Shown here: positions 1 to 7,183 of the stretch, in pieces
Layout: the number at the start of each line of letters is the position of its first letter
Position numbering within the stretch: position 1 is the stretch's first letter
Source: an uncultured Chitinophagales bacterium
GTDB taxonomy: Bacteria; Bacteroidota; Bacteroidia; Chitinophagales; Chitinophagaceae
Assembly (NCBI GenBank): GCA_946886475.1
Contig: CAMPIQ010000004.1
Coordinates: forward strand, 1-64,000
Length of the DNA stretch: 64,000 nt
Direction: 5' to 3'
Position numbers and translations under genes: made by a program
The notes under the pieces: generated by a model
Databases searched by the model: none
The model's input: the letters and a program-made list of their open reading frames with translations, nothing else
What the model was told of the DNA's origin: nothing

Positions 1-186
1 ATGATGTACTTAGGCAATGACCTGATAGAGTCCGTGGCTGTTCAACCGGATAAGCTATCGCAGCCTGGTTACCTGGGCCAGTTCAAACGGCAGTTAAAAT
101 TGAGGCATGCTGAATTGCTCCAGCAGGTGCCGGACCATCCTGATTTTTTAGTAATTGACTTGAAACCTGTATTTGCTACCGGATAA
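1..186 (+). CDS. Small hypothetical protein (61 aa), may extend past left edge
   Basis: I do not recognise a family. The frame opens at the first base of the window with two consecutive ATG codons, so the true start could be the first, the second (position 4), or lie upstream outside the window. The product is hydrophilic with no membrane segment or signal peptide. It has a basic middle (PGYLGQFKRQLKLRHAELL) and a hydrophobic C-terminal stretch (FLVIDLKPV) that looks like a beta strand, so it could be a small folded protein. It stands alone before a 160-base spacer. Codon use resembles neighbouring genes. A chance open frame cannot be excluded. Confidence 0.45.
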   Translation: MMYLGNDLIESVAVQPDKLSQPGYLGQFKRQLKLRHAELLQQVPDHPDFLVIDLKPVFATG

Positions 187-348
187 AGGTTAACAAACTG
201 ATGCAACCTGCCTTTTTTTGTTATAGGAGCTGTACATTTCTTATCAACCAGCCAGCTGATCAACTGTCACAGTCCACTCATTATATACCGTAAGTACCAT
301 TCCTAAATAGTTTTTACTAGATTTACCAAACCTGTTATTTAACCATTG

Positions 349-549
349 ATGGAAAAGCGAACCCTTAGATTTCAAAGCCTGATTGATATGGCCATGTTTG
401 CAAAGCTGTTATCAATAGGATATCTGATGAATACCAATAATTTTACCTTAACCGGTAATTTAACGGATGAACAAATTGATATGGCCTTTTCCAAATTCCA
501 CGCTGAATTGATTGAAACTTCCGATAAGGTTTTTTCTTACGGATCATAA
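349..549 (+). CDS. Small hypothetical protein (66 aa)
   Basis: No family recognised. I start it at the ATG at 349; an in-frame TTG lies one codon earlier. The N-terminal half is moderately hydrophobic and basic. The C-terminal half carries a compact motif (LTDEQIDMAFSKFHAEL) predicted to be an amphipathic helix after a short strand-like segment (NNFTLTGNL). There is no signal peptide. The stop lies 4 bases from the convergent stop of the PhoD-like phosphatase gene, tight packing that supports a real gene end. It may be a small regulatory or structural protein; the function is unknown. Confidence 0.45.
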   Translation: MEKRTLRFQSLIDMAMFAKLLSIGYLMNTNNFTLTGNLTDEQIDMAFSKFHAELIETSDKVFSYGS

Positions 550-553
550 AGGA

Positions 554-1600
554 TCATTTAAAACAGATCTCACTCAGCCTGATCGAGTATTCAATTCTCT
601 GATTATTGTTCTTGTCCCAAATTTCCATTTTTATCAACGGATCTTTTAACTGCCATTCCACGGTAATAAGCCCGAAATGATTATCCATTACCGGCCCTTC
701 AATCCTGTTTTCATTAGGGGTTGCAAATAACCAGGTAGAAGTAATTCCACTGGATGTTATATCATAGATGGGATAAAGGTCTTTTTCTTCGAGTTTGGAT
801 ATCTCACCATAATGAACATCTCCGGAAATAAATAATACGCCATTTGCCCTGGTTTTTTTCACCAGGTCTAAAAAGCGCTTTTGTTCATGTGGAAAATTTG
901 CCCACGCTTCGTAACCATTATAGCTGATCCCAAACTGGGTTCCCGACCCTATGATCCTGATTTCTGCAGGCTTCTTCAATTCTTCTTCAAGCCATTTCCA
1001 TTGAGCCTCTCCCAGTAAGGTGGAATCATGAATGGCATGCGGAAAATAATCAAGCGGGTAAAAATATTTTCTTTCACTACTTAGTTCACCCCTGTAAATT
1101 CTGAGGTTGCTCCGGAAGCTTCTTACATCAAGTAATATGAGCTGTATCCTGCTTCCTTTTTCTCCAAACAAATAAGAAGTATAGATCCCTTCATGCTTTC
1201 TTCTTTCAGAAGATCCGGGTTCGCCAAAAAAATCCAGAAAGATCTTTTTTGATTGTTCCTTGAAAGGGTAGTGCCTGCCTTCATCATTCCATCCATAATC
1301 ATGATCATCCCACGTTGCCAGCACCCTCATGTTTTGCTTTAAATGCTGAAACTCGGGTTTGATGTTGAGTGAATCGTATTTGTTTTGAAGTTCTGCCATA
1401 TCACGGGTATCGCCGTATATATTATCGCCCAGGTACACAAAAATATCCGGCCTGTGTTTTACCACCAGGTCAAGTATTGGCTGTGGCCTGGATTCCTCTG
1501 CACAGGAACCAAAAGCAATTTTATGAATGCGGGGAAAATTATTTTGTGCCGGTACATAAATGTATGCCAGCAAGGCAATGGTGCTTACAATGCATTTCAT
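554..1600 (-). CDS. PhoD-like secreted phosphatase / phosphodiesterase
   Basis: 348 aa metallophosphatase of the alkaline phosphatase D family. Residues 1-18 form a signal peptide ending in an AQ-type cleavage region, so the enzyme is expected in the periplasm or outside the cell. Metal-binding motifs appear in the order expected for the family: GSCAEE (31-36), YLGDNIYGD (56-64), ATWDDHDYGWND (95-106) and a late SGDVHYGE motif. It is shorter than classical Bacillus PhoD (over 500 aa) and matches the compact single-domain PhoD-like proteins. The family hydrolyses phosphomonoesters and diesters with Fe/Ca or similar metals; the substrate here is unknown. It is monocistronic, convergent with the small gene to its left. 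Confidence 0.86.
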   Translation of the reverse strand: MKCIVSTIALLAYIYVPAQNNFPRIHKIAFGSCAEESRPQPILDLVVKHRPDIFVYLGDNIYGDTRDMAELQNKYDSLNIKPEFQHLKQNMRVLATWDDHDYGWNDEGRHYPFKEQSKKIFLDFFGEPGSSERRKHEGIYTSYLFGEKGSRIQLILLDVRSFRSNLRIYRGELSSERKYFYPLDYFPHAIHDSTLLGEAQWKWLEEELKKPAEIRIIGSGTQFGISYNGYEAWANFPHEQKRFLDLVKKTRANGVLFISGDVHYGEISKLEEKDLYPIYDITSSGITSTWLFATPNENRIEGPVMDNHFGLITVEWQLKDPLIKMEIWDKNNNQRIEYSIRLSEICFK

Positions 1601-1648
1601 GTATTGAATGTACAGATCAGCAGCAAATGATCAAACAGATTTTTATTT

Positions 1649-1984
1649 TTATGCCTGTAAAGTATTACGGGGAACGGTATCCCTGATAGCGGAAGCAAGT
1701 ATATTTTTAAACTGTACTATGAAACGCCTGATCACATGTTCCCTTTGGTGACTTTTTTTAAAAAAGTTTTTTGTATTGGCGTAAGCACCGGCTTCAAGTT
1801 CTTTTAAAGCCAGCAGGAGTTTGTTGTCTTCCGTTTCGTTGCCATATGTACGGGCAATGGTTATGGAATCGTAAAAAAGCATTTCCACGGCCATGAATTG
1901 GGTTTCTTTACTGCCCAGTGTTGCCAGTTTCTTTCTGATTTCTTCCAGCCTGTCCCTGAATTGTTGTGTTATAGCTTCCGTCAT
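1649..1984 (-). CDS. Hypothetical alpha-helical protein (111 aa)
   Basis: Unrecognised. The protein is hydrophilic, charged and apparently all helical, with an N-terminal amphipathic helix (RDRLEEIRKKLATLG) and no signal peptide or membrane segment. It starts at an ATG and lies 36 bases downstream of the RRM protein gene on the same strand, so the two may share a transcript. The PhoD-like gene follows 48 bases later on the same strand, so it could be part of a three-gene unit. The region NFFKKSHQREHVIRRF is strongly basic and could contact nucleic acid, which would fit its RNA-binding neighbour. That is only inference. Confidence 0.62.
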   Translation of the reverse strand: MTEAITQQFRDRLEEIRKKLATLGSKETQFMAVEMLFYDSITIARTYGNETEDNKLLLALKELEAGAYANTKNFFKKSHQREHVIRRFIVQFKNILASAIRDTVPRNTLQA

Positions 1985-2020
1985 AAATTATGTATGTTGA
2001 AAGCAGGATCGAAGGTTAGA

Positions 2021-2281
2021 TCAGATCCTTTCGCCGGTGGGATTGTACATCACTTCCGTAACAGAAATGATCTTTCCCTGAACCATGATCTTATTTAAAC
2101 CTATTACTGCTTTTTGACCATCTTTTTCCGTGGTCATTTCCACAAATGCACTTCCGCGTGAGCGGTGATTCCATTTATCACGTACAAGTTCAATGGATTG
2201 GATCTCACCAAATGGACTAAAAAGTCTTTGGATATCGGCTTCAATAAGATTTAGATTTAAATTAGAAATGTGGATATTCAT
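2021..2281 (-). CDS. Single-domain RRM RNA-binding protein
   Basis: 86 aa, essentially one RNA recognition motif. RNP2 is at residues 3-8 (IHISNL) and RNP1 at 42-49 (RGSAFVEM), with the beta-alpha-beta spacing expected for the fold (helix LIEADIQRLFSPFG, then IQSIELVRD). The aromatic position usually found in RNP1 (R-G-[FY]-[GA]-F-V) is partly kept: F46 is present, while the first aromatic is replaced by Ser44. Such small RRM proteins occur in cyanobacteria and Bacteroidota, often linked to stress or cold; the RNA targets here are unknown. It is the promoter-proximal gene of a possible unit with the 111-residue helical protein. Confidence 0.9.
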   Translation of the reverse strand: MNIHISNLNLNLIEADIQRLFSPFGEIQSIELVRDKWNHRSRGSAFVEMTTEKDGQKAVIGLNKIMVQGKIISVTEVMYNPTGERI

Positions 2282-2391
2282 ATCTGGAGTTAAAGTTTAC
2301 CAATTAGGTTTCAAATGGTACCGAAAAAGTAGGCGACTGTCCTGAAGGTAGTTCAATTCAGCCGTTAATACTGATTTATTATATAATGATG

Positions 2392-3501
2392 TTATGCCAC
2401 TGCCTCGGTCTGTTTGGCGTGAATATAACCGTATGCATCTTTTTTTCCCAGTTCCTTCATCATTCTTATATGCGATGCAATAGCACCACTCATGGTATCG
2501 TAACTATGGTAGGGAAGATCAAACTTCTGGCAGTGCGATTGTACAATTTCACTTAGGGCAGGATAATGCACATGGCTTATCCTTGGAAACAAATGGTGCT
2601 CAACCTGGAAGTTAAGTCCACCGGCAAACCATGTAATGATCTTATTACGGGGAGCAAAATTGGCCGTTGTTTTAATTTCATGAATAGCCCATTCCGAATC
2701 TATTACCCTGGCTTCTTCTCCTGCCAATTCGAATTCAGTTTTTTCAACCACGTGTGCCAGCTGAAAAACAACTGCAAGCGTTAGCCCCATGGTAATATTC
2801 ACGATAAGGTAACCTACAAGCCAGTTTTGCCATCCGATCAGCATTACCGGTAACAGGATGTAAAAGAAAGAATAAAGTATTTTGCTGACCCAGAAAATAA
2901 TATGTTCCTTACGGGAAAATTTCATATCTGTAACCACGATCTTTCTGGAAAAATATTTCATGAGGTCTGTTACAAAAACCCACAACAGGGTACTTGCGGA
3001 ATATAAAAGGAACATGTATAGAAACTGAAAACGGTGTGCGGGTATCCATTTCTGTGAGGGGCACATTCTCAGGATCTGTCCTTTAACAATATCATCATCT
3101 ATGCCATCTACATTGGTATAGGTATGATGAATTACATTATGTTTTATTTTCCAGATATAGGCATTGCTGCCAAGGGCATTCATAGTCAGTCCCAGGATCT
3201 CGTTAACCCATTTTTTTCCTGAAAAACTGCCATGACATGCATCATGCATTACATTGAATGCAATTGATACAAGTGTAAATCCCATTACAATTGAAAGTAC
3301 AGTTCCTGTAAAAGCTGAATAGCTTCCCCAGAGAAAGAAGGCATAGATACCAAGAGCAAGGGGTATCAAAATAGCAGCCTTGGAGTATAAGTGCCAGTTG
3401 CCTGTTTTTCGGATGTTCCGGGAAGTAAAATATTGGTCAACAGATTTTTTAAGGGAGGCGTAAAATACCTGGTGTTTATTGTTGAAGCTGATTTTTGCCA
3501 T
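2392..3501 (-). CDS. Membrane fatty acid desaturase (linoleoyl-CoA / delta-6-like)
   Basis: 369 aa integral membrane di-iron desaturase. The three histidine boxes are intact: HDACH (86-90), HNVIHH (121-126) and QVEHH (299-303). The Gln-led third box is typical of front-end (delta-5/delta-6 type) desaturases. Hydrophobic pairs lie at about 43-80 and 160-250 and place the boxes on the cytoplasmic face. It has no cytochrome b5 domain, so electrons must come from a separate carrier. The likely role is introducing a cis double bond into membrane acyl chains, for example during cold adaptation; regiospecificity cannot be read from sequence. It is monocistronic, with about 280 bases of spacer upstream. 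Confidence 0.92.
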   Translation of the reverse strand: MAKISFNNKHQVFYASLKKSVDQYFTSRNIRKTGNWHLYSKAAILIPLALGIYAFFLWGSYSAFTGTVLSIVMGFTLVSIAFNVMHDACHGSFSGKKWVNEILGLTMNALGSNAYIWKIKHNVIHHTYTNVDGIDDDIVKGQILRMCPSQKWIPAHRFQFLYMFLLYSASTLLWVFVTDLMKYFSRKIVVTDMKFSRKEHIIFWVSKILYSFFYILLPVMLIGWQNWLVGYLIVNITMGLTLAVVFQLAHVVEKTEFELAGEEARVIDSEWAIHEIKTTANFAPRNKIITWFAGGLNFQVEHHLFPRISHVHYPALSEIVQSHCQKFDLPYHSYDTMSGAIASHIRMMKELGKKDAYGYIHAKQTEAVA

Positions 3502-3781
3502 AGGAATTCTTTAATAAATGCCTATAGTTAAATCTTAAAAAGCTTGAACTGCGGCACGATAAAGATAAGGTTAAACACGTTAAAGCAGGGCTTAAATATA
3601 GGGTTTGTGATTTGTTTGGCTATTGCACTATCATGTATTCCGGCCGCGATGCCGGTGAATAGTGAATGTATTTCACCTGGTCATTTCTGTTTGCCATGTC
3701 ATTACTGACAACAATCTTTTTTATGGACAAACACCGACTTTACTAATTTGAATAAAAAAAGGCTTATGGATTTTATGATGA

Positions 3782-4180
3782 TCATGATTTTTGATGGATC
3801 TGTTTCATTTTTCTTTTATGTAAATAATCTTTCCGGTTAAAAAAAATACTCATTGACAAACTTAGAACAAATCCCCATAAAGTTACCTGTTCTACGGCAT
3901 GTTCATTAAAGTTGATCCCTGTTATTTTTAACAAAAGGAAATGAATATAAGACCGCTGCTGGTCGTGATAACCAAGATGTTCTCTAACATCCCAGTGCCA
4001 GTCGGTGCAGGGGCAATAACCCCAGCCAAACCAGATGCCAAGCACAAACCACGACCCTGCAGTAATCAAGAGGGTGATCAGATTCCATTTGCGGGTAAGC
4101 GGAAAGATCCATCCCAGAATATTAAATAAAGTAAGCGCTGTATGGAAAATGAAAAAGAAATAATTAAGAAATGTATACAT
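3782..4180 (-). CDS. DUF2784-like small membrane protein
   Basis: 132 aa with about four hydrophobic segments (residues 5-24, 34-52, 78-90, 99-113). The segment pattern and the motif FGWGYCPCTDWHW (51-63), followed by a charged R-E-H-L-G-Y-H stretch, resemble the DUF2784 family, in which a conserved C-P-L-T-x-W motif follows the second membrane helix. It is probably an inner-membrane protein with a short basic C-terminal tail (KRKMKQIHQK). The function of the family is unknown. It lies downstream of the TPR-like gene on the same strand with a 24-base gap, so the two may be cotranscribed. Confidence 0.75.
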   Translation of the reverse strand: MYTFLNYFFFIFHTALTLFNILGWIFPLTRKWNLITLLITAGSWFVLGIWFGWGYCPCTDWHWDVREHLGYHDQQRSYIHFLLLKITGINFNEHAVEQVTLWGFVLSLSMSIFFNRKDYLHKRKMKQIHQKS

Positions 4181-4204
4181 AATGAATGCAATTCAGCATC
4201 ATGG

Positions 4205-4615
4205 TTATTTGCCTTTCGAATTTAGTTTCTTTTCAACAGTATGTTTTCTTTTGGTCCACCTTGAAACAGGTTCAGGATACAGGATCTCAGGCCTGGTTCC
4301 CTTTGGAGCAAGAGACCTTAATAAAGCCTTTCCCGTTTGATGCAGTTTTTTATTATTGCCGAATATCTTTGCGGCTTTTTCAGAATAATGATCACGGTAA
4401 AGGTCAAGTGCTTTGTTAATTACCTTTAATTCATCCTTGTAATTTTTAAGTTTTCTGTAAATGATCATCAGCCGGTCGTAAGGTTCATCTTCCAGTGGCT
4501 TTTGTTTAATGGCCAGTTCATATAGTTCTGCAGCTTTCTGAGGTTCATCATCCGCTTCAGCCTGCCGGGCATCTTTTATGTAGTTGGAATAATGTTTTGC
4601 TGCATGAAGTACCAT
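4205..4615 (-). CDS. TPR-like helical protein (136 aa)
   Basis: The central part reads as tetratricopeptide-like helices: residues 21-40 (DDEPQKAAELYELAIKQKP) have the A-x-x-x-Y-x-x-A-I pattern of a TPR, followed by DEPYDRLMIIYRKLKNYKDE and ELKVINKALDLYRDHY. The C-terminal 35 residues are basic and low in hydrophobics (RWTKRKHTVEKKLNSKGK) and probably unstructured. No signal peptide is seen, so it is likely a cytoplasmic scaffold or adaptor. It precedes the DUF2784-like membrane protein gene by 24 bases on the same strand. The partner and function are unknown. Confidence 0.68.
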   Translation of the reverse strand: MVLHAAKHYSNYIKDARQAEADDEPQKAAELYELAIKQKPLEDEPYDRLMIIYRKLKNYKDELKVINKALDLYRDHYSEKAAKIFGNNKKLHQTGKALLRSLAPKGTRPEILYPEPVSRWTKRKHTVEKKLNSKGK

Positions 4616-4684
4616 GTCATATTCAGGATAAAAAGCCTGCCAGAATTATTCTGGCATTATTCTTTCATTTTTTAAAATAAAACT

Positions 4685-4906
4685 ATGAATAGAAATATTA
4701 CATCAGATCAAAGGCAAGCTGTACAGGATACAGGAGCCGGCAGGTTGGAAAAGGAAAGCCAGGGGGCTCCGCCCTACCGTGATATCAGTTTTATTGACAG
4801 ACAGGAAGGGGACATGAATAATGGGGAACTGGGTGGCAATTTTTCAAAAGAACCAGAACCTGATTCCCGTCATGATCAGGATGCCCCTGCCTTAGAAATG
4901 AAATAA
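4685..4906 (+). CDS. Small hydrophilic hypothetical protein (73 aa), weak
   Basis: A possible gene opening with ATG at 4685. The product is very hydrophilic and rich in Asp, Glu, Gln, Gly and Arg, with no hydrophobic core, so it would be disordered. Its last 31 bases overlap the 3' end of the ion-channel gene on the other strand. Small, acidic, disordered proteins of this kind are common in Chitinophagaceae, but nothing here proves translation. The internal segment GAPPYRDISFIDRQEGDMNN is the least repetitive part and the best probe for homologues. Treat as tentative. Confidence 0.38.
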   Translation: MNRNITSDQRQAVQDTGAGRLEKESQGAPPYRDISFIDRQEGDMNNGELGGNFSKEPEPDSRHDQDAPALEMK

Positions 4907-5829
4907 ATGTTCAGTGCCAGGTAGATCACCAGTAAGACCTGTGCAGATACCATGTCAAATCTTTTTGCTTTTTTGAGTTCGTTCCTTTTTACAAGTATCA
5001 GGGAATAAGCTGTTGCTGTGATAATAACAAAGATGGAAGCCAGTGTTAATCCATGAAGGGTATCCACAAGGGTGAACGAAGTGGATTCAGGAAGTGCAGA
5101 GTCGATAATGTATTTATTACCCACAACGGCAAACAATGAACCTACACTAAGTCCAAACCTCGAATCCATGCCATCTGCATGGATATAAAAACAAACATAG
5201 GCAATCAGGAATGCGATATACATGCCCAGGAACATTTTCCAGAATAAACCGCTGGCATCCCGTTTAATGCTCAGCTTTACCCTGAACGTTCCATATTCGG
5301 TGCGCGGTTTCAATAAGGTTTCATCGCCAAATCCTGTTTCATAAATTTTAACACCGGTAGTGATCAGGCAACTATCAATGGACCATCCTCTTAAAGTAAA
5401 CCTTGGATCAAAATGAGCGCCTACAGTATCAGCTTCAAAAACAAGAGATTTGGAATCAAATTGTGAATTTTCTATAGAGAATCTCATTGTCTGGCGGTCA
5501 AAGGGAAAGTTTTCAATCTTCCATGAATCCTTCATTATGCAAAGCAATTTCATTTGCATATAAACACCATCTTCAGTTGTATCAACCCTGGCAAAAGATT
5601 TTTCAACCGTTTTGGCCTGTGGCACTTCAAGGTTGTCCAAAAAGTTGAAATCAACATTTTTGTATTTCATCCAGAGCCATAGATTGAGCGTATATTCTTT
5701 TTGTTTGAAATCTATATCATGAATGCTGGTGATATAAACACCTACTTTAACCGTGTCTCTTTCAAAATCCTGACTGAATAAATTGAGCGAAAGGCATAGG
5801 AAAGCCAGGAGAATGGTTTTTTTCATCAT
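4876..5829 (-). CDS. Prokaryotic pentameric ligand-gated ion channel (Cys-loop-like) homologue
   Basis: 317 aa. A signal peptide (1-19, ending LFSQ) precedes a beta-rich extracellular domain of about 170 residues and four membrane segments: M1 about 196-216, M2 about 225-243, M3 about 256-280, M4 about 294-312. The hallmark F-P-F-D motif is at 108-111 in the context WKIENFPFDRQ, where the Cys-loop and beta-7 lie in GLIC, ELIC and animal receptors. The two Cys-loop cysteines are absent, as in other bacterial members. The M2-M3 linker ALPESTSFTLVD (245-256) mirrors the LP-x-T linker of GLIC. There is no intracellular loop between M3 and M4 beyond about 12 residues, the bacterial pattern. Ligand and ion selectivity are unknown. 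Monocistronic. Confidence 0.85.
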   Translation of the reverse strand: MMKKTILLAFLCLSLNLFSQDFERDTVKVGVYITSIHDIDFKQKEYTLNLWLWMKYKNVDFNFLDNLEVPQAKTVEKSFARVDTTEDGVYMQMKLLCIMKDSWKIENFPFDRQTMRFSIENSQFDSKSLVFEADTVGAHFDPRFTLRGWSIDSCLITTGVKIYETGFGDETLLKPRTEYGTFRVKLSIKRDASGLFWKMFLGMYIAFLIAYVCFYIHADGMDSRFGLSVGSLFAVVGNKYIIDSALPESTSFTLVDTLHGLTLASIFVIITATAYSLILVKRNELKKAKRFDMVSAQVLLVIYLALNIYFISKAGAS

Positions 5830-5973
5830 ATTGGATTATTGCTGCGCTAATATATTATAAAGACTTAGAATTTCGTAATCGGAACCATATCCCCGGCTGG
5901 CTATTGAAATTGGATGTCATGACCATAGGAGCAGTAAAGCCAGGCACATCAGGTAAAACAGGGTGAGACCATG

Positions 5974-5987
5974 CCGGCAATTGCCGG
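5974..5987. repeat. Perfect 14-bp palindrome CCGGCAATTGCCGG inside a foldable spacer
   Basis: The 270-base spacer between the divergent ion-channel and DUF4383 genes contains this perfect palindrome. It is nested in a larger possible stem: AGGTA (5951-5955) upstream pairs with TACCT (5989-5993), and GCCAGG around 5939-5944 can pair with CCTGGC just downstream. The palindrome could be a dimeric-regulator operator, a cruciform, or a folded leader RNA. No promoter box matching the Bacteroidota consensus was found nearby. Confidence 0.6.
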
Positions 5988-6099
5988 ATACCTGGCCTTT
6001 TGGCAGCAGCTGTAAAAAATAAAGGGTTGAAAGTAAAAAAAAATCAAGTGTAGGCTTTTTCTTAATTTAAGGTAACCATTACCAGCTAAATCAAAAATT

Positions 6100-6504
6100 A
6101 TGACATCAAAAAATGCTGCCCTTTTAATTGGGTTTATTTTTATTGCAGTAGGAATTCTGGGTTATGTGGATAATCCTGTAATTGGTTCATCTGAAGATGC
6201 CATTTTTCATGCGGACAGTGTACATAACATGGTACACATAATTAGTGGGGCTCTTTTTATTTTAATAGCCATGTTCTCTCCTTCCTTTGCCCGCACATTC
6301 ATGACCATTTTCGGAATTGTTTACCTCGCACTGGGGATAATTGGGCTTGTAAACATGGATGCAGAACAGGATATGGCTGAGTTGCTGGGATTTCTCCATG
6401 TAAATGCTAATGACAATTACCTGCATATTGGTTTGGGAATTGTTATTCTGCTTGCAGCCGTTTCTACCGGCGGCAGGGTGGCAACCGGTAAAAGTTATCG
6501 CTAA
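6100..6504 (+). CDS. DUF4383-like four-helix membrane protein
   Basis: 134 aa with four hydrophobic helices (about 6-23, 44-62, 65-84, 106-121). The pattern of a short N-terminal helix, a polar loop with a conserved His-rich stretch (FHADSVHNMVHIISG, 36-50) and an NDNYLHIGLG motif before the last helix fits the DUF4383 family, whose role is unknown. It is expected in the inner membrane with short termini. It stands alone, preceded by a 270-base spacer with a palindrome and followed by a 265-base spacer before a receiver gene. No partner gene suggests a function. Confidence 0.75.
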   Translation: MTSKNAALLIGFIFIAVGILGYVDNPVIGSSEDAIFHADSVHNMVHIISGALFILIAMFSPSFARTFMTIFGIVYLALGIIGLVNMDAEQDMAELLGFLHVNANDNYLHIGLGIVILLAAVSTGGRVATGKSYR

Positions 6505-6731
6505 CCTGGATTAAAACTTATTCAGGGTTTAAAATAAATAGTTTAGAAAATTGCCAGTGTAATGCTGCACAGGTAATGTGTTACCTGTTAGGTGATTAAA
6601 TATAAGAATGCAACCATTCAATAAGGGTTTACCATCATAAACAGGTTAGGTCACAACATAATTAATTTTTATCACAGCAATATTTTCAAATCTGGTTTCA
6701 GCATTCAGGTTCAGCCGTAAAAATTTCTGCC

Positions 6732-6739
6732 TAAATTTG
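6732..6739 (+). promoter_or_regulatory. Putative -7 box TAAATTTG upstream of receiver gene
   Basis: Exact match to the Bacteroidota primary sigma -7 consensus TAnnTTTG, 31 bases before the ATG of the response-regulator gene. No convincing TTTG -33 box is present at 19-base spacing, so activity may need an activator. Confidence 0.45.
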
Positions 6740-6769
6740 TGCCGCCACATCTTCTGAAACAAGAACCAT

Positions 6770-7183
6770 ATGCCTGGAAAATTTATCCTGTTAGCCGACG
6801 ACGACAAAGAAGACCTTGAACTTCTGGAAGAAGCATTAACTGCCTGTGAACCGGATATAAAACTGCACAGTGTTCTAAATGGCCGGTACGCATTTGAATA
6901 TCTTGAGCAATCACCGGATACGGAATTACCCTGCCTGATCATACTCGATTACAATATGCCGGAAATGAATGGGGCCAATGTTCTGGAAAAGATCTGCAGC
7001 CAGCCGCGGTATAAAGACATTCCTAAGATCATCTGGAGTACTTCCAACAGCAACGCGTATATAAAGGAATGTATGGAAAAAGGAGCTTCTGCTTATTTTG
7101 TAAAGCCTGCAAGTCATAAACAACTGCAGAACCTGGCAAAAGAGATGCTTTCTTTTTGCGGATTAGGAAGCAGGCAGGAATAA
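6770..7183 (+). CDS. Stand-alone response regulator (receiver domain only)
   Basis: 137 aa, a single receiver domain without an output domain. The acidic pocket is D10-D11-D12, the phospho-acceptor is D60 (IILDYNMPEMNG), the switch Ser/Thr is in IWSTSNS (88-94) and the conserved Lys is K112 (FVKPAS). The pattern DDDKEDLELLEEAL resembles the Rcp1-like receivers that pair with PAS/phytochrome-type kinases and pass phosphate to other proteins. The last 21 bases overlap the 3' end of the PAS histidine kinase gene on the opposite strand. That makes the kinase the likely, though unproven, partner. Confidence 0.9.
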   Translation: MPGKFILLADDDKEDLELLEEALTACEPDIKLHSVLNGRYAFEYLEQSPDTELPCLIILDYNMPEMNGANVLEKICSQPRYKDIPKIIWSTSNSNAYIKECMEKGASAYFVKPASHKQLQNLAKEMLSFCGLGSRQE

